In this document: piece by piece, positions 21,971-29,680 of the stretch
Numbering within the stretch: position 1 is the first letter of the stretch
How the letters are laid out: each line of letters starts with the position of its first letter
NCBI GenBank assembly: GCA_905216155.1
Contig: CAJMSU010000014.1
Location: 1 to 38,901 of the forward strand
Origin: an uncultured bacterium
GTDB lineage: Bacteria; Bacillota_I; Bacilli_A; RF39; UBA660
Length of the DNA: 38,901 bases
Direction: 5' to 3'
Made by a program: the position numbers and the translations under genes
Notes under the pieces: model-generated
Databases searched by the model: none
The model's input: the letters and a program-made list of their open reading frames with translations, nothing else
Told to the model about the DNA's origin: nothing

Positions 21971-23092
21971 TTATTTTTGTAAATTCCAATTTTCACCATT
22001 ATCATAACTTACAAATATTAATTCTTTATCTTCATAATTATCTTTGCTAGAATTTAACTGATATACAGAACATTTTATTTTTAAAATACTATTTTCAAAA
22101 TAAGGCATTTTTTCTATAGTAATATAATCTGCATTTTCATTTTTATAATTTACTTTTGAATTTTTAAAACTCCTACCACCATCATTTGATACATACAAAC
22201 TAATTGCATTTTCACTTAGCATTATTTTATCATTTTTAGATGCAAACATTAAATCTTCGTTTAATATAACATATTTTGCATCTTGTGATACTTGAATTGG
22301 TTCATTTGTTATTGTGTAATACTTTTTACCATTATCTTTGCTCTTATTTACTTGTACTAAAATATTTTGTCCTAAAACATCATCAAGTTTTGAAAATCTA
22401 TAAATTGTTTTATCAAGTTTTTTTTCATAAAGAGTTTGCATATCTTCTGGTAATAAATAATTATCATTTTCGTTTATGCTTGATTCTAAATAATTGTCTT
22501 CATAACTTGTTTTATTAGTTATTTTGCCATTTTTATCTTTTATATAAAATTCTTTTATTTTCTTTTCTTCTTTACCATTTTTATCATAGAACACATACTC
22601 AGCTTCTATTGGCGTTTCTGGATTAGTTATTGGGTCATATCCACCTTTACCAAAATAACCATGTACTTTTACCTTTGTTCCCATTAAGAACGGACCATAA
22701 TAATCATAATAATCTACATCAACTTTTAAAAATGAACTTACAACCGCCACATATTCTTTGCCATATAAAGTTACTCTATGCTCTGGTTTATAACTAAATG
22801 CAGCAGTAATAAAAATAATAGGTGAGAAAATTAATACCAAAACTATTAATGGTATTAATGCTAGAAAAAATAAACCAACTGCTTTATATATGTTTCCAAC
22901 TGCTTTTGAAAATTGTTCAAACATACCAATTATAAAACCTACTATTGAAATAATAAAAATTAATATAATTACCCATAACCTAAATCTTATATTTAATAAA
23001 TATAATAAATAATTAAATATTATATTAAATACTATAAAAATTAATGCTGAAATTAATATTTTTCCTTTTAATTTATCAATAATCTTTTTCAA
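21971..23092 (-). CDS. Polytopic membrane protein with extracellular Asp-box-like domain
   Basis: A 373-residue protein with three hydrophobic segments (about 13-33, 38-58 and 70-98) followed by a long outside region. Two short stretches, YVSNDGGRSFKNS and FVSYDNGENWNLQK near the C-terminus, match the Asp-box/BNR signature (S-x-D-x-G-x-x-W/F) found in beta-propeller sialidase-type folds, but only two are present, too few for a propeller. The gene is 12 bases after the HTH protein and directly before the anchored Cys-rich protein, suggesting a joint role at the cell surface. No named family is recognised. Confidence 0.5.
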   Translation of the reverse strand: MKKIIDKLKGKILISALIFIVFNIIFNYLLYLLNIRFRLWVIILIFIISIVGFIIGMFEQFSKAVGNIYKAVGLFFLALIPLIVLVLIFSPIIFITAAFSYKPEHRVTLYGKEYVAVVSSFLKVDVDYYDYYGPFLMGTKVKVHGYFGKGGYDPITNPETPIEAEYVFYDKNGKEEKKIKEFYIKDKNGKITNKTSYEDNYLESSINENDNYLLPEDMQTLYEKKLDKTIYRFSKLDDVLGQNILVQVNKSKDNGKKYYTITNEPIQVSQDAKYVILNEDLMFASKNDKIMLSENAISLYVSNDGGRSFKNSKVNYKNENADYITIEKMPYFENSILKIKCSVYQLNSSKDNYEDKELIFVSYDNGENWNLQK

Positions 23093-23104
23093 ATTTCATC
23101 ACCC

Positions 23105-24112
23105 CTATTCTAAAATTATTCCTTTGTCATAGTCATTTAAATAATCATCTTTTAATATCAATTTATTATTTCTAACAACAAAATGTGTCTCGCTAGGTAT
23201 TTTTAAATTATCTTTGTTTATAGTAATTTCTTTTCTATAATAAGTTAATTCATCATTTTCAATTTTAAAAGTACCGCTTGATTTTTCAATAACTTCTTTA
23301 TCATTATAAACTGATAATTCTGCTTTCCAAGATAAGTTTTCTGATAGTATATCTGATTTATCTAAAAATGCTACCGAAAAAGAATTATCTTCGCTTTTAA
23401 AAATATGAAATTGTAAAAGTCCACCTAATTTAGTTGTATATTCTTTAATTTCTAATTCATTACAATAATTTCCATTCCTTATTCCATAAGTTATATTATT
23501 ATATAATAATCTATTTTTTACTGAGTAATCAACTATTGTAATATTAGTGTTTTTATCATAATAATATATAGTATCATAGCAACTAATTTGTTTTAAACTG
23601 GATAAATAGTTTTTAACTTCTGATTTTAAAACATTGTTTCCTCTAAGATTTTTTATAGAGTAGTTATTTTCATTATTCTTTACAAAGAAAGAAAATTTAG
23701 GAGCACCAAGATTTATCAATTTATTTTCACCATTAAATTCATATCTGACATGAATAACATCATATCCAATGGGTAGTAATTTAAATAAAATTAAAGCAAT
23801 AATACATCCAAAGATAATAAGTAAAATTTTATTTTTTTTCCTCATTTCCTTTTTTAATTTTTTTGTTTCTTCTTCTAATATTTTTTCAACATCAATATCT
23901 TTCTTTTTACTAATTTGTAAAATAGTATAAATATCTGTATCAAGTTCTTCTGCAAGTTTTTCAAGTAAAGTTATATCAGGTAATGATAATCCTCTTTCCC
24001 ATTTACTAACTGCTTTATCAGTTATAAATAATTTTTTCCCTAATTCATCTTGAGTTAGACCTTTTTCTTTTCTAAGAGATGCTATCTTTTTTCCTATTTT
24101 ATTATTATCCAT
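23105..24112 (-). CDS. Membrane-bound XRE-type one-component regulator
   Basis: A 335-residue protein with an N-terminal Cro/C1 HTH (about 6-62: LRKEKGLTQDELGKKLFITD, KAVSKWERG, LPDITLLEKLAEEL), a charged linker, one membrane helix (about 97-115, ILLIIFGCIIALILFKLLP) and a 220-residue extracellular part with SCYDTIYYY and YCNELEI cysteines. HTH proteins with a single membrane helix and an outside domain sense an external or envelope signal and act directly on DNA. A -10 box TATAAT lies about 25 bases before the ribosome binding site GAGGTG. It opens the three-gene cluster ending at 21516. Confidence 0.75.
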   Translation of the reverse strand: MDNNKIGKKIASLRKEKGLTQDELGKKLFITDKAVSKWERGLSLPDITLLEKLAEELDTDIYTILQISKKKDIDVEKILEEETKKLKKEMRKKNKILLIIFGCIIALILFKLLPIGYDVIHVRYEFNGENKLINLGAPKFSFFVKNNENNYSIKNLRGNNVLKSEVKNYLSSLKQISCYDTIYYYDKNTNITIVDYSVKNRLLYNNITYGIRNGNYCNELEIKEYTTKLGGLLQFHIFKSEDNSFSVAFLDKSDILSENLSWKAELSVYNDKEVIEKSSGTFKIENDELTYYRKEITINKDNLKIPSETHFVVRNNKLILKDDYLNDYDKGIILE

Positions 24113-24250
24113 AGTTCTTCACCTCATAATAATTATACTACATAAATATTATTTTTTTCTCGACCGTTAGTTTAGTAATGCTTTTTTTATAAATAAAAGA
24201 AAATTTCAATTTAATTATATATCTTTTGTTAATAATTATCAATCCACTTA

Positions 24251-25018
24251 CTACAATTCAAAGTCATCTAAAAATAAATCATCTTCTTTCCATAATTCAT
24301 CAGGTTGGTTATTTAACTTATTAATATTACTTATAATGGCATTTTTAAAGTACCCAAATTTGTTTTCTATTGGATTATCTTCTTCGTCTTTAAAACCTCT
24401 ACTAACAACTCTTGGTATTATGTAGTGAATATATGTTAATAAATCTTTATATGAATTACCATCTTTTAATAGATTATTAAATAACTTATCATAATAAAAT
24501 ACTTGAGTATCATCTTCTTTTATATAACCTCTTTCAATTAATTCTAGCGTTAATATATTATGTTCCTCAGAAATAAAAAAAGACGATATTTTGGTTTTAT
24601 CGTCTTTATCTATTTGTTTATTAGTATTTATTTTATTAGTATTTATTTGTGTTGGTTCTTCCATACCTGGCTCATCCATATATGGAATATCCGTAGCTGG
24701 ATTATTTTCTTTTTCTAATTCAGTAATGTGAGGTATTTCATAAATAAGATAATTATATTCAAAATAACCTTTATCTCCTCTAACTTTTTCAATTTCTAAA
24801 TAATGATGTTCCTGAAGTTCTTTTAATATAGATCTTATTCCATCTCGACCTTCCTTACTAATGGCACATAATCCATTAAGTGAATAATCCCAATCTTCGG
24901 GTAGTGACAGCATAAATGATAATAAGCCTTTGGCTTTATATGTTAAGTTTTTATCTCTTAAATGATAATTACTCATTACTGTATAGTTTTTATTTTTTTC
25001 TATTTTAAACACTGACAT
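24251..25018 (-). CDS. Replication-initiator/HTH protein of the element (RepA-N-like N-terminus)
   Basis: A 255-residue protein whose first 105 residues (KNYTVMSNYHLRDKNLTYKA, GLLSFMLSLPEDWDYSLNGL, then a wing around GYFEYNYLIYEIP) match the winged-helix domain that opens many Firmicutes plasmid/ICE replication proteins and DUF6017-type proteins. A Lys/Asn/Thr linker with a small tandem repeat (INTNK twice) follows, then a helical C-terminal part with GYFKNAIISNINKL as in DnaD-like domains. GGAGGTGAGG before ATG 25018 is a strong ribosome binding site. A perfect terminator-like hairpin lies inside the gene at 24579-24607. Role in initiating ICE replication is inferred. Confidence 0.7.
   Translation of the reverse strand: MSVFKIEKNKNYTVMSNYHLRDKNLTYKAKGLLSFMLSLPEDWDYSLNGLCAISKEGRDGIRSILKELQEHHYLEIEKVRGDKGYFEYNYLIYEIPHITELEKENNPATDIPYMDEPGMEEPTQINTNKINTNKQIDKDDKTKISSFFISEEHNILTLELIERGYIKEDDTQVFYYDKLFNNLLKDGNSYKDLLTYIHYIIPRVVSRGFKDEEDNPIENKFGYFKNAIISNINKLNNQPDELWKEDDLFLDDFEL
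24574..24607 (-). terminator. Terminator-like hairpin inside the replication gene
   Basis: On the minus strand AAAGACGATA, a nine-base loop and TATCGTCTTT form a perfect ten-base stem followed by seven T. It lies in frame within the coding sequence around codons 138-148 (residues DDKTKISSFF), between the N-terminal winged-helix domain and the C-terminal part. Translating ribosomes would normally mask it. Confidence 0.5.
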
Positions 25019-25044
25019 TAAAACCTCACCTCCTAAATTTGTGC

Positions 25045-25076
25045 ATAAAAAAGCACAGAAAATATTAATCTGTGTT
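25045..25076 (-). terminator. Terminator of the element valS
   Basis: CACAGA (complement of 25069-25074) and TCTGTG (complement of 25054-25059) form a stem with a nine-base loop, followed by CTTTTTT on the minus strand. It begins about 11 bases after the synthetase stop and separates it from the replication gene. Confidence 0.7.
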
Positions 25077-25086
25077 TCAAAAAGTA

Positions 25087-27507
25087 TTATTCTTTTTCTT
25101 CTAATTCTAATTCAATGTTATTAATTTTATATTCATCAGAATCACTATTCATTTTTAAATCTTGTATGAATAGTGTTGCTTTGAAATCTTTAATAGATGA
25201 TTCAATAGCAGATTTTAATTCATCATTTAAACTTAAATCCAAAACTTTAATTGGAGTTTTTAAAGATAAGTTATTATTTGATTTTTCTCCTCTTGCTTGA
25301 CTGATTATATCAATAATCATATCTCCATTTTTAATTTCTTTTGCAAAATCAAATTCTAATGGTTTAATTTCAGTTAAATGAATTGATTTGTTATCATGAT
25401 ATAATTCTTGATAAATTTCTTCTGTAATGAATGGGAAGAAAATACTGAAATCTTGTAATAATTTATATAATAATGTATAAACAGTCTTTTGACCTGAATA
25501 TCTTGGAATATCTCCAAATTCCTCTGGTCTATATAATCTATGTTTAACAATTTCAATATAATTATCGCAGAAATTCCAGAAGAATTTTTCTAAATGATTA
25601 AGTGCAAGTCCTACTTCATATTCATCTAGATATTTAACAAATCCTTCTTCCATTTCTTGGAATTTACCTAAAATCCATTTATCTATATATTCATAAGTTT
25701 CAAAATCTTTATCTTCATAATCAGTCAAGTGCATTTCAATAAATTTAGAAACATTCCAAATTTTATTAACTAACTTACGACCTCTTAATAATGTTTCATC
25801 ACTAAATACTATATCAGTACCAAGTCTTCCTGATCCTGCCCAATATCTAATTACATCAGCAGAATATTGATTAATTAAATCAAGTGGTTCAACTTTTGAA
25901 TTTCCTTTTGATTTACTAATCTTTTCGCCTTTACTTGCCATAACGAATCCTGAAATCATTACATTATCCCATGGACGCATACCAAAGTGATAGAAACTCT
26001 TAACAATAGTATAGAAATCCCATGTTCTAATAATTTCAGAAGCATTTGTTCTGATACTCATTGGTTTTAATATATCTTCATAGTTGTCTTTTTCTCCATA
26101 TCTCATATTAATTAATGGAGTTACTGATGAAGTTGCCCATGTATCCATTACATCAGTTTCAGGAATAAATTCGTGTGCATTACATTTTGGACAACAATCT
26201 ACTGGAGGCTTATCACTTAAAGGATTTACTGGTAAGTCTTCAACCCTTGCAAAAATTGGTTCGCCGCAAGTCTTACAATACCAAACTGGGAATGGTACAC
26301 CAAAGTATCTTTGTCTTGAAATACACCAATCCCACATAATATTTTCAACCCATTCATTATATCTATTATGCATATGGTCTGGATGCCATTTAATTTCATT
26401 ACCAATTCTAATAAAGTCATCTTTATGTGTCATTGTATCAATGAACCATTGTTTCATTACTGAATATTCAACTTCTTTACCACATCTTTCATGTGTTTGA
26501 ACTTCGTGTTCTAATTCTTCAATTTTAACTACGAATCCACCTGCTTGTAAATCTTCAATAATTTGTTTTCTAGCTTCTTTGATTTTCATTCCACCATAAT
26601 TTGGAACTGAATCAATAATTCTACCATTATCAGTGAAAATATATTTAAGTGGTAAATTGTATTTCTTCCACCATTCAATATCAGTTTGATCTCCGAAAGT
26701 ACAACACATAACAACTCCTGTACCTTTATCAATAGCAACTTTTTCATCTGCCATAATTGGTACTTCTACATCAATAACTGGAATATGTGCAGTCTTTCCA
26801 ATAAGATGATTATGTTTTTCATCATTAGGATTTACAAATACACATACTATTGCTGGTAATAATTCAGGTCTAGTTGTTGCTATTGTAAATTCTTCACCAT
26901 CTTCAACTGTTTTAAAATTAACATAATTAAATGTTGTTTTAATTGTTTTTGTTTCAAGTTCTGCTTGTGCAATTGAAGTTAAACATTCATTACACCATAA
27001 TGCAGGACTTTCTTTATGATAACAATGTCCTTTATCAATTAAATCTAAGAATGATCTTTGACTTATTTTAATAGTAGATGGACTTACAGTTTTATAATGA
27101 ATATTCCAATCTGTACTAACACCCATTTTACTAAATAATTCTTGGAAGTCTGCTTCGTACTTATCAGTAGTAGCATAACATAATTTAGAGAATTCTTCTC
27201 TACCTATTTCATGTGCTTTTTTACCTTGTTCTTTTTCTACTAATCTCTCACTTGGTAGTCCATTATCATCAAATCCGAATGGATAAAATATATTATATCC
27301 TCTTAATCTTTTATATCTTGCTATCATTTCAGTTTGTGAATATGAGAAGATATGTCCTATATGAATTTTACCATTAACTGTTGGAGGTGGAGTATCAATT
27401 GAGAATACTTTTCTATGATCAGGTTTAAAATCATAAATCCCATTTTCTTTCCAATAATTTAACCATTTATTTTCTTTTTCTTGTGCATTATATTTCTTGT
27501 CTAACAT
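25087..27507 (-). CDS. valS: Valyl-tRNA synthetase, archaeal-like type, carried by the element
   Basis: A complete 806-residue class I synthetase charging tRNA-Val. HIGH is intact (HIGH at 49-52 in PPPTVNGKIHIGH) and KMSKS appears as KISKS (529-533). The editing domain shows TIATTRPELL (208-217) and GTGVVMCCTFGDQTD with Asp276. A zinc-ribbon insert has WCNEC, YCKTC and CCPKC. Motifs such as YPFGFDDNGLPSERLVE are those of the archaeal/alphaproteobacterial-type ValS rather than the usual Bacilli enzyme, and the C-terminal coiled-coil arm is missing (806 against about 880 residues). It starts one base after the stop of truncated valS, with AGAGG upstream, so it is probably transcribed from the host T-box promoter. 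Transfer from outside the lineage is likely. Confidence 0.93.
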   Translation of the reverse strand: MLDKKYNAQEKENKWLNYWKENGIYDFKPDHRKVFSIDTPPPTVNGKIHIGHIFSYSQTEMIARYKRLRGYNIFYPFGFDDNGLPSERLVEKEQGKKAHEIGREEFSKLCYATTDKYEADFQELFSKMGVSTDWNIHYKTVSPSTIKISQRSFLDLIDKGHCYHKESPALWCNECLTSIAQAELETKTIKTTFNYVNFKTVEDGEEFTIATTRPELLPAIVCVFVNPNDEKHNHLIGKTAHIPVIDVEVPIMADEKVAIDKGTGVVMCCTFGDQTDIEWWKKYNLPLKYIFTDNGRIIDSVPNYGGMKIKEARKQIIEDLQAGGFVVKIEELEHEVQTHERCGKEVEYSVMKQWFIDTMTHKDDFIRIGNEIKWHPDHMHNRYNEWVENIMWDWCISRQRYFGVPFPVWYCKTCGEPIFARVEDLPVNPLSDKPPVDCCPKCNAHEFIPETDVMDTWATSSVTPLINMRYGEKDNYEDILKPMSIRTNASEIIRTWDFYTIVKSFYHFGMRPWDNVMISGFVMASKGEKISKSKGNSKVEPLDLINQYSADVIRYWAGSGRLGTDIVFSDETLLRGRKLVNKIWNVSKFIEMHLTDYEDKDFETYEYIDKWILGKFQEMEEGFVKYLDEYEVGLALNHLEKFFWNFCDNYIEIVKHRLYRPEEFGDIPRYSGQKTVYTLLYKLLQDFSIFFPFITEEIYQELYHDNKSIHLTEIKPLEFDFAKEIKNGDMIIDIISQARGEKSNNNLSLKTPIKVLDLSLNDELKSAIESSIKDFKATLFIQDLKMNSDSDEYKINNIELELEEKE

Positions 27508-27508
27508 A

Positions 27509-28417
27509 TTACATAACCTCTTTTCTTTGTCTAAATAATTGAATAAAATAACACTTTAATCTCTCTACAAACCTTGAATTTCCTAGGTTTGAACCAAATG
27601 GTGTAACATTAACAGCACCAGTTCCTTTTTCCATATCAGCATGGGGATCTGTTATTACTGGTATTTTTCTATCCACTATTGGTAGTATTACATTCTTACC
27701 AACAAAATCTTTATATCTTTCATCATTTTCATTAACAGCTACTGCCATATCTCCAAATAAAGTCTCTGGTCTAGTAGTTGCTACATCTATAAATTTATCA
27801 CTATCTTCTAATTTATATTTCAAGTGATAAAAAGCTCCTTTTTCTTCTTTATAGATAACTTCTTCATTTGATAAAGCTGTTTTTGCTACAGGATCCCAGT
27901 TAATAATCTTTTCACCACGATAGATTAATCCTTTATTATAATAATCTACAAAGACTTTTTTAACAGCAGCACTAAGTCCTTTATCTAGAGTAAATCTTTC
28001 TTTAGAATAGTCTAGGGAAATACCAAGTTTGGCCCATTGTTCTCTAATGATAGAAGCATGTTCATTAGTCCATTTCCAACATTCTTCTAAGAATTCCTCA
28101 CGTCCTACTTCATATTTATTTTTGCCATTATCTTTTAGTCTTGCTACTACTTTAGCTTCTGTTGCAATAGCAGCATGATCCATTCCAGGAAGCCATAAGC
28201 AATCATAGCCTTCCATTCTTTTATATCTAATAATTACATCTTGTAGTGTTACATCCCAAGCATGTCCTAGATGCAGCTTTCCGGTAACATTAGGAGGAGG
28301 AAGGACAATACAATATGGCTTTTTAGCCATATCTCCACTCTTAAAATAGCCTTTCTTCATCCAGTAGTCATATTTTTCTTTTTCTACTTCACTGTGATTA
28401 TATTTCTTATCTAACAT
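27509..28417 (-). pseudogene. valS: Host valS, truncated after about codon 273
   Basis: The frame begins as a normal bacterial valyl-tRNA synthetase: MLDKKYN, then PPPNVTGKLHLGHAWD (HLGH at 49-52), GMDHAAIATE, INWDPVAKTALSNEEV and TTRPETLFGD of the editing domain. After KGTGAVNVTP (ending near base 27599), where the family continues AHDPND, it runs into 29 unrelated residues (FGSNLGNSRF...) and stops. KMSKS, the anticodon-binding domain and the C-terminal arm are missing, so it cannot charge tRNA. The intact promoter, T-box and ribosome binding site (AAAGGATG) remain. The missing 3' part is nowhere in the window, as expected if the inserted element extends beyond base 1. Confidence 0.9.
27568..27591. 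other. Inverted repeat at the valS-element junction, candidate att site
   Basis: CAAACCT (27568-27574) and AGGTTTG (27585-27591) form a perfect seven-base inverted repeat with a ten-base centre, eight bases inside the point where valS similarity ends (about 27599). Serine and tyrosine integrases act on imperfect inverted repeats of this kind. The crossover core cannot be defined without the other end. Confidence 0.4.
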
Positions 28418-28446
28418 TTAAATCATCCTTTCTTTTTAAAAATAAA

Positions 28447-28660
28447 AACTTCTCTATCCAAAGGACGAGAAGTTCGTGGTACCACCTTAATTTGTATGAA
28501 AACATACCTTATTTATTTAACGGTTCTCCCGGGATAACCTACTACTATTTCAACTATCCTACTCTTGTTGCTACCTTCCATATCTTTTATTGTTAAGTCT
28601 CACCTACCCTTAACTCTCTAAAAATAAAATGATATGTACTCCTCAACAGTCAATGTATTT
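28447..28660 (-). promoter_or_regulatory. T-box riboswitch (valine) upstream of valS
   Basis: The leader between the promoter and valS carries AAGGTGGTACCACG (complement of 28475-28488), the canonical T-box sequence that pairs with the free CCA end of uncharged tRNA. It is followed by the terminator stem AACTTCTC/GAGAAGTT (complements of 28467-28474 and 28447-28454) and a T-rich run. Stem I can be drawn from GTTG...ATATC on the 5' side to GATATG...CAAC on the 3' side; the 3' side contains GGAAGGTAGC, where GTA (valine) sits where the specifier codon is expected. Uncharged tRNA-Val should prevent termination and raise synthetase expression. Confidence 0.9.
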
Positions 28661-28666
28661 ACATGT

Positions 28667-28695
28667 ATTATAATATACTGCTTTTAAAATAGCAA
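28667..28695 (-). promoter_or_regulatory. Sigma-A promoter of the valS T-box transcript
   Basis: TTGCTA (complement of 28690-28695), exactly 17 bases, then TATAAT (28667-28672). It begins four bases after the yneF stop and places the transcript start near 28660, at the base of the T-box. Confidence 0.82.
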
Positions 28696-28698
28696 GCA

Positions 28699-28908
28699 CT
28701 ACATATACTTTTGCATTGATTTCATCATTTGATTAACTTGCTTTTGACTAGGTTTTCTACCCATTTGCATCATCAAAGCTTTAATCATTTCTTCATTTAT
28801 TGGTGGATTTTTCTCCATATACTTCTTAGTAACATTTCTTGCTATAAAAAAACCAATTACTGCTCCAATAAGAAGTCCTACTACTATTAATAATATATCA
28901 TGTAACAT
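28699..28908 (-). CDS. yneF: YneF family (UPF0154) small membrane protein
   Basis: A 69-residue protein with one N-terminal helix (LLIVVGLLIGAVIGFFIARN) followed by TKKYMEKNPPINEEMIKALM, MQMGRKPSQKQVNQMM and a basic end, which matches the UPF0154/YneF family closely in length and motifs. Its function is not established; it is a single-pass membrane protein of many Firmicutes and Mollicutes. It stands in the order tkt-sirA-yneF as in B. subtilis. RBS GAGGTG precedes ATG 28908 and a promoter (TTGTTT, 16 bases, TATAAT) lies at 29103-29130. Confidence 0.9.
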   Translation of the reverse strand: MLHDILLIVVGLLIGAVIGFFIARNVTKKYMEKNPPINEEMIKALMMQMGRKPSQKQVNQMMKSMQKYM

Positions 28909-29102
28909 CTTTTTTCACCTCGAGTTTATTTTACTAAATATTTTCTATCTAGACAAGTAAATTTTATCTTTTAATTTGATTTTTACATCTTGAAAATAAC
29001 TGTAATTTTTTTTAATACTTATTACATTCTATAAGACATATTTTTATCACTTACTAACAATATTTAACAGGAAAGAAAACGACTATTTCTATTATTCCTT
29101 TC

Positions 29103-29130
29103 ATTATAATTCATAATAATCATTAAACAA
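29103..29130 (-). promoter_or_regulatory. Promoter upstream of yneF
   Basis: TTGTTT (complement of 29125-29130), 16 bases, TATAAT (29103-29108). It lies in the 290-base gap between sirA and yneF, leaving an untranslated leader of about 190 bases in which I see no other feature. Confidence 0.55.
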
Positions 29131-29199
29131 TTATCATGTTTTTGAAAAATATTTCCAAAAGTATCTTGTTTCAGTAAGTTTTGGAAGTATATTTTATTT

Positions 29200-29631
29200 T
29201 TATCTTGATAATACTTCATTATAATTTTCTAGGAAGAAGTAGTCTTGATTCTTAAAATCACAAATAAAATAATTATTATTTAGCCCATTTAATACTTTCA
29301 AGAAAAAGGAATGATAGTAATTAGTCTTTAATAGCATATAACTTTTTTTAATAGCAAGTGATCCTATCTCTTCATGGGAAGGATTATTGTAATAATGGAT
29401 ACCTTTTCTTTTACTATAAGGAATAGACTGATGATATTTAATAAAGATATGTTGATCTAACTTATCTTTATCTATCTTTTTTGTTAGTTGTTTAAATAGA
29501 CTATAGCCATACTTAGCATTATCTTCTCCTAAGAAATATATCTGTTCTAGAATCTGATATAAAATAGAAGGCTTATCTTGATATAAACTTTTAAACTCAT
29601 CTTTAATTTCAAAAATAAAAAACTCTCTCAT
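29200..29631 (-). CDS. sirA: SirA-like inhibitor of DnaA-dependent replication
   Basis: A 143-residue protein beginning MREFFIFEIKDEFKSLYQDK, the same pattern as B. subtilis SirA (YneE; an aromatic-rich first strand followed by F/Y-x-x-Y). SirA binds domain I of DnaA and blocks new replication rounds when sporulation begins. The call rests on the N-terminal pattern, the family-like length and above all the position between tkt and yneF, which is the B. subtilis arrangement. In a lineage with small genomes this hints at descent from, or retention of, a sporulation-related programme. Divergence is large, so activity toward DnaA is inferred. Confidence 0.66.
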   Translation of the reverse strand: MREFFIFEIKDEFKSLYQDKPSILYQILEQIYFLGEDNAKYGYSLFKQLTKKIDKDKLDQHIFIKYHQSIPYSKRKGIHYYNNPSHEEIGSLAIKKSYMLLKTNYYHSFFLKVLNGLNNNYFICDFKNQDYFFLENYNEVLSR

Positions 29632-29680
29632 ATAATCACCACAGTAATCATAACAAGAAAGTTTTAAAAATATTGTCGAA

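Larger units (their letters stand above)
1..27600. mobile_element. Integrative and conjugative element (one end only), inserted in valS
   Basis: The stretch holds a relaxase, VirB2/VirB3/VirB4/VirB6-like transfer proteins, a cell-wall hydrolase, SSB, a replication/HTH protein, XRE regulators and surface-protein cargo, nearly all on one strand, which is the content of a Gram-positive ICE. Its right junction is placed near 27600, where chromosomal valS loses similarity to its family after about codon 273. No integrase, no VirD4 coupling protein and no 3' half of valS are present, so the left end is outside the window and coordinate 1 is only the window edge. The genes at 1-1778 are not typical ICE functions and could be cargo. 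The insertion model is inference from gene order and the truncation. Confidence 0.72.

Noticed and set aside
24113..24250. Gene or RNA in the gap between the regulator and the replication gene
   Set aside because: The 138 bases are AT-rich with stops in all frames and no hairpin or conserved motif that I can recognise beyond a -10 box.
26084..26500. Plus-strand open frame of 138 codons inside valS2
   Set aside because: It lies wholly antisense to a strongly conserved synthetase gene, has no ribosome binding site and looks like no protein family.
27509..27598. Tail of truncated valS (LGNSRFVERL) as the true ValS C-terminus joined by an internal deletion
   Set aside because: Only a few residues resemble the LSNxxFVxKAP segment; the following residues do not fit the coiled-coil arm, so random read-through is more likely.
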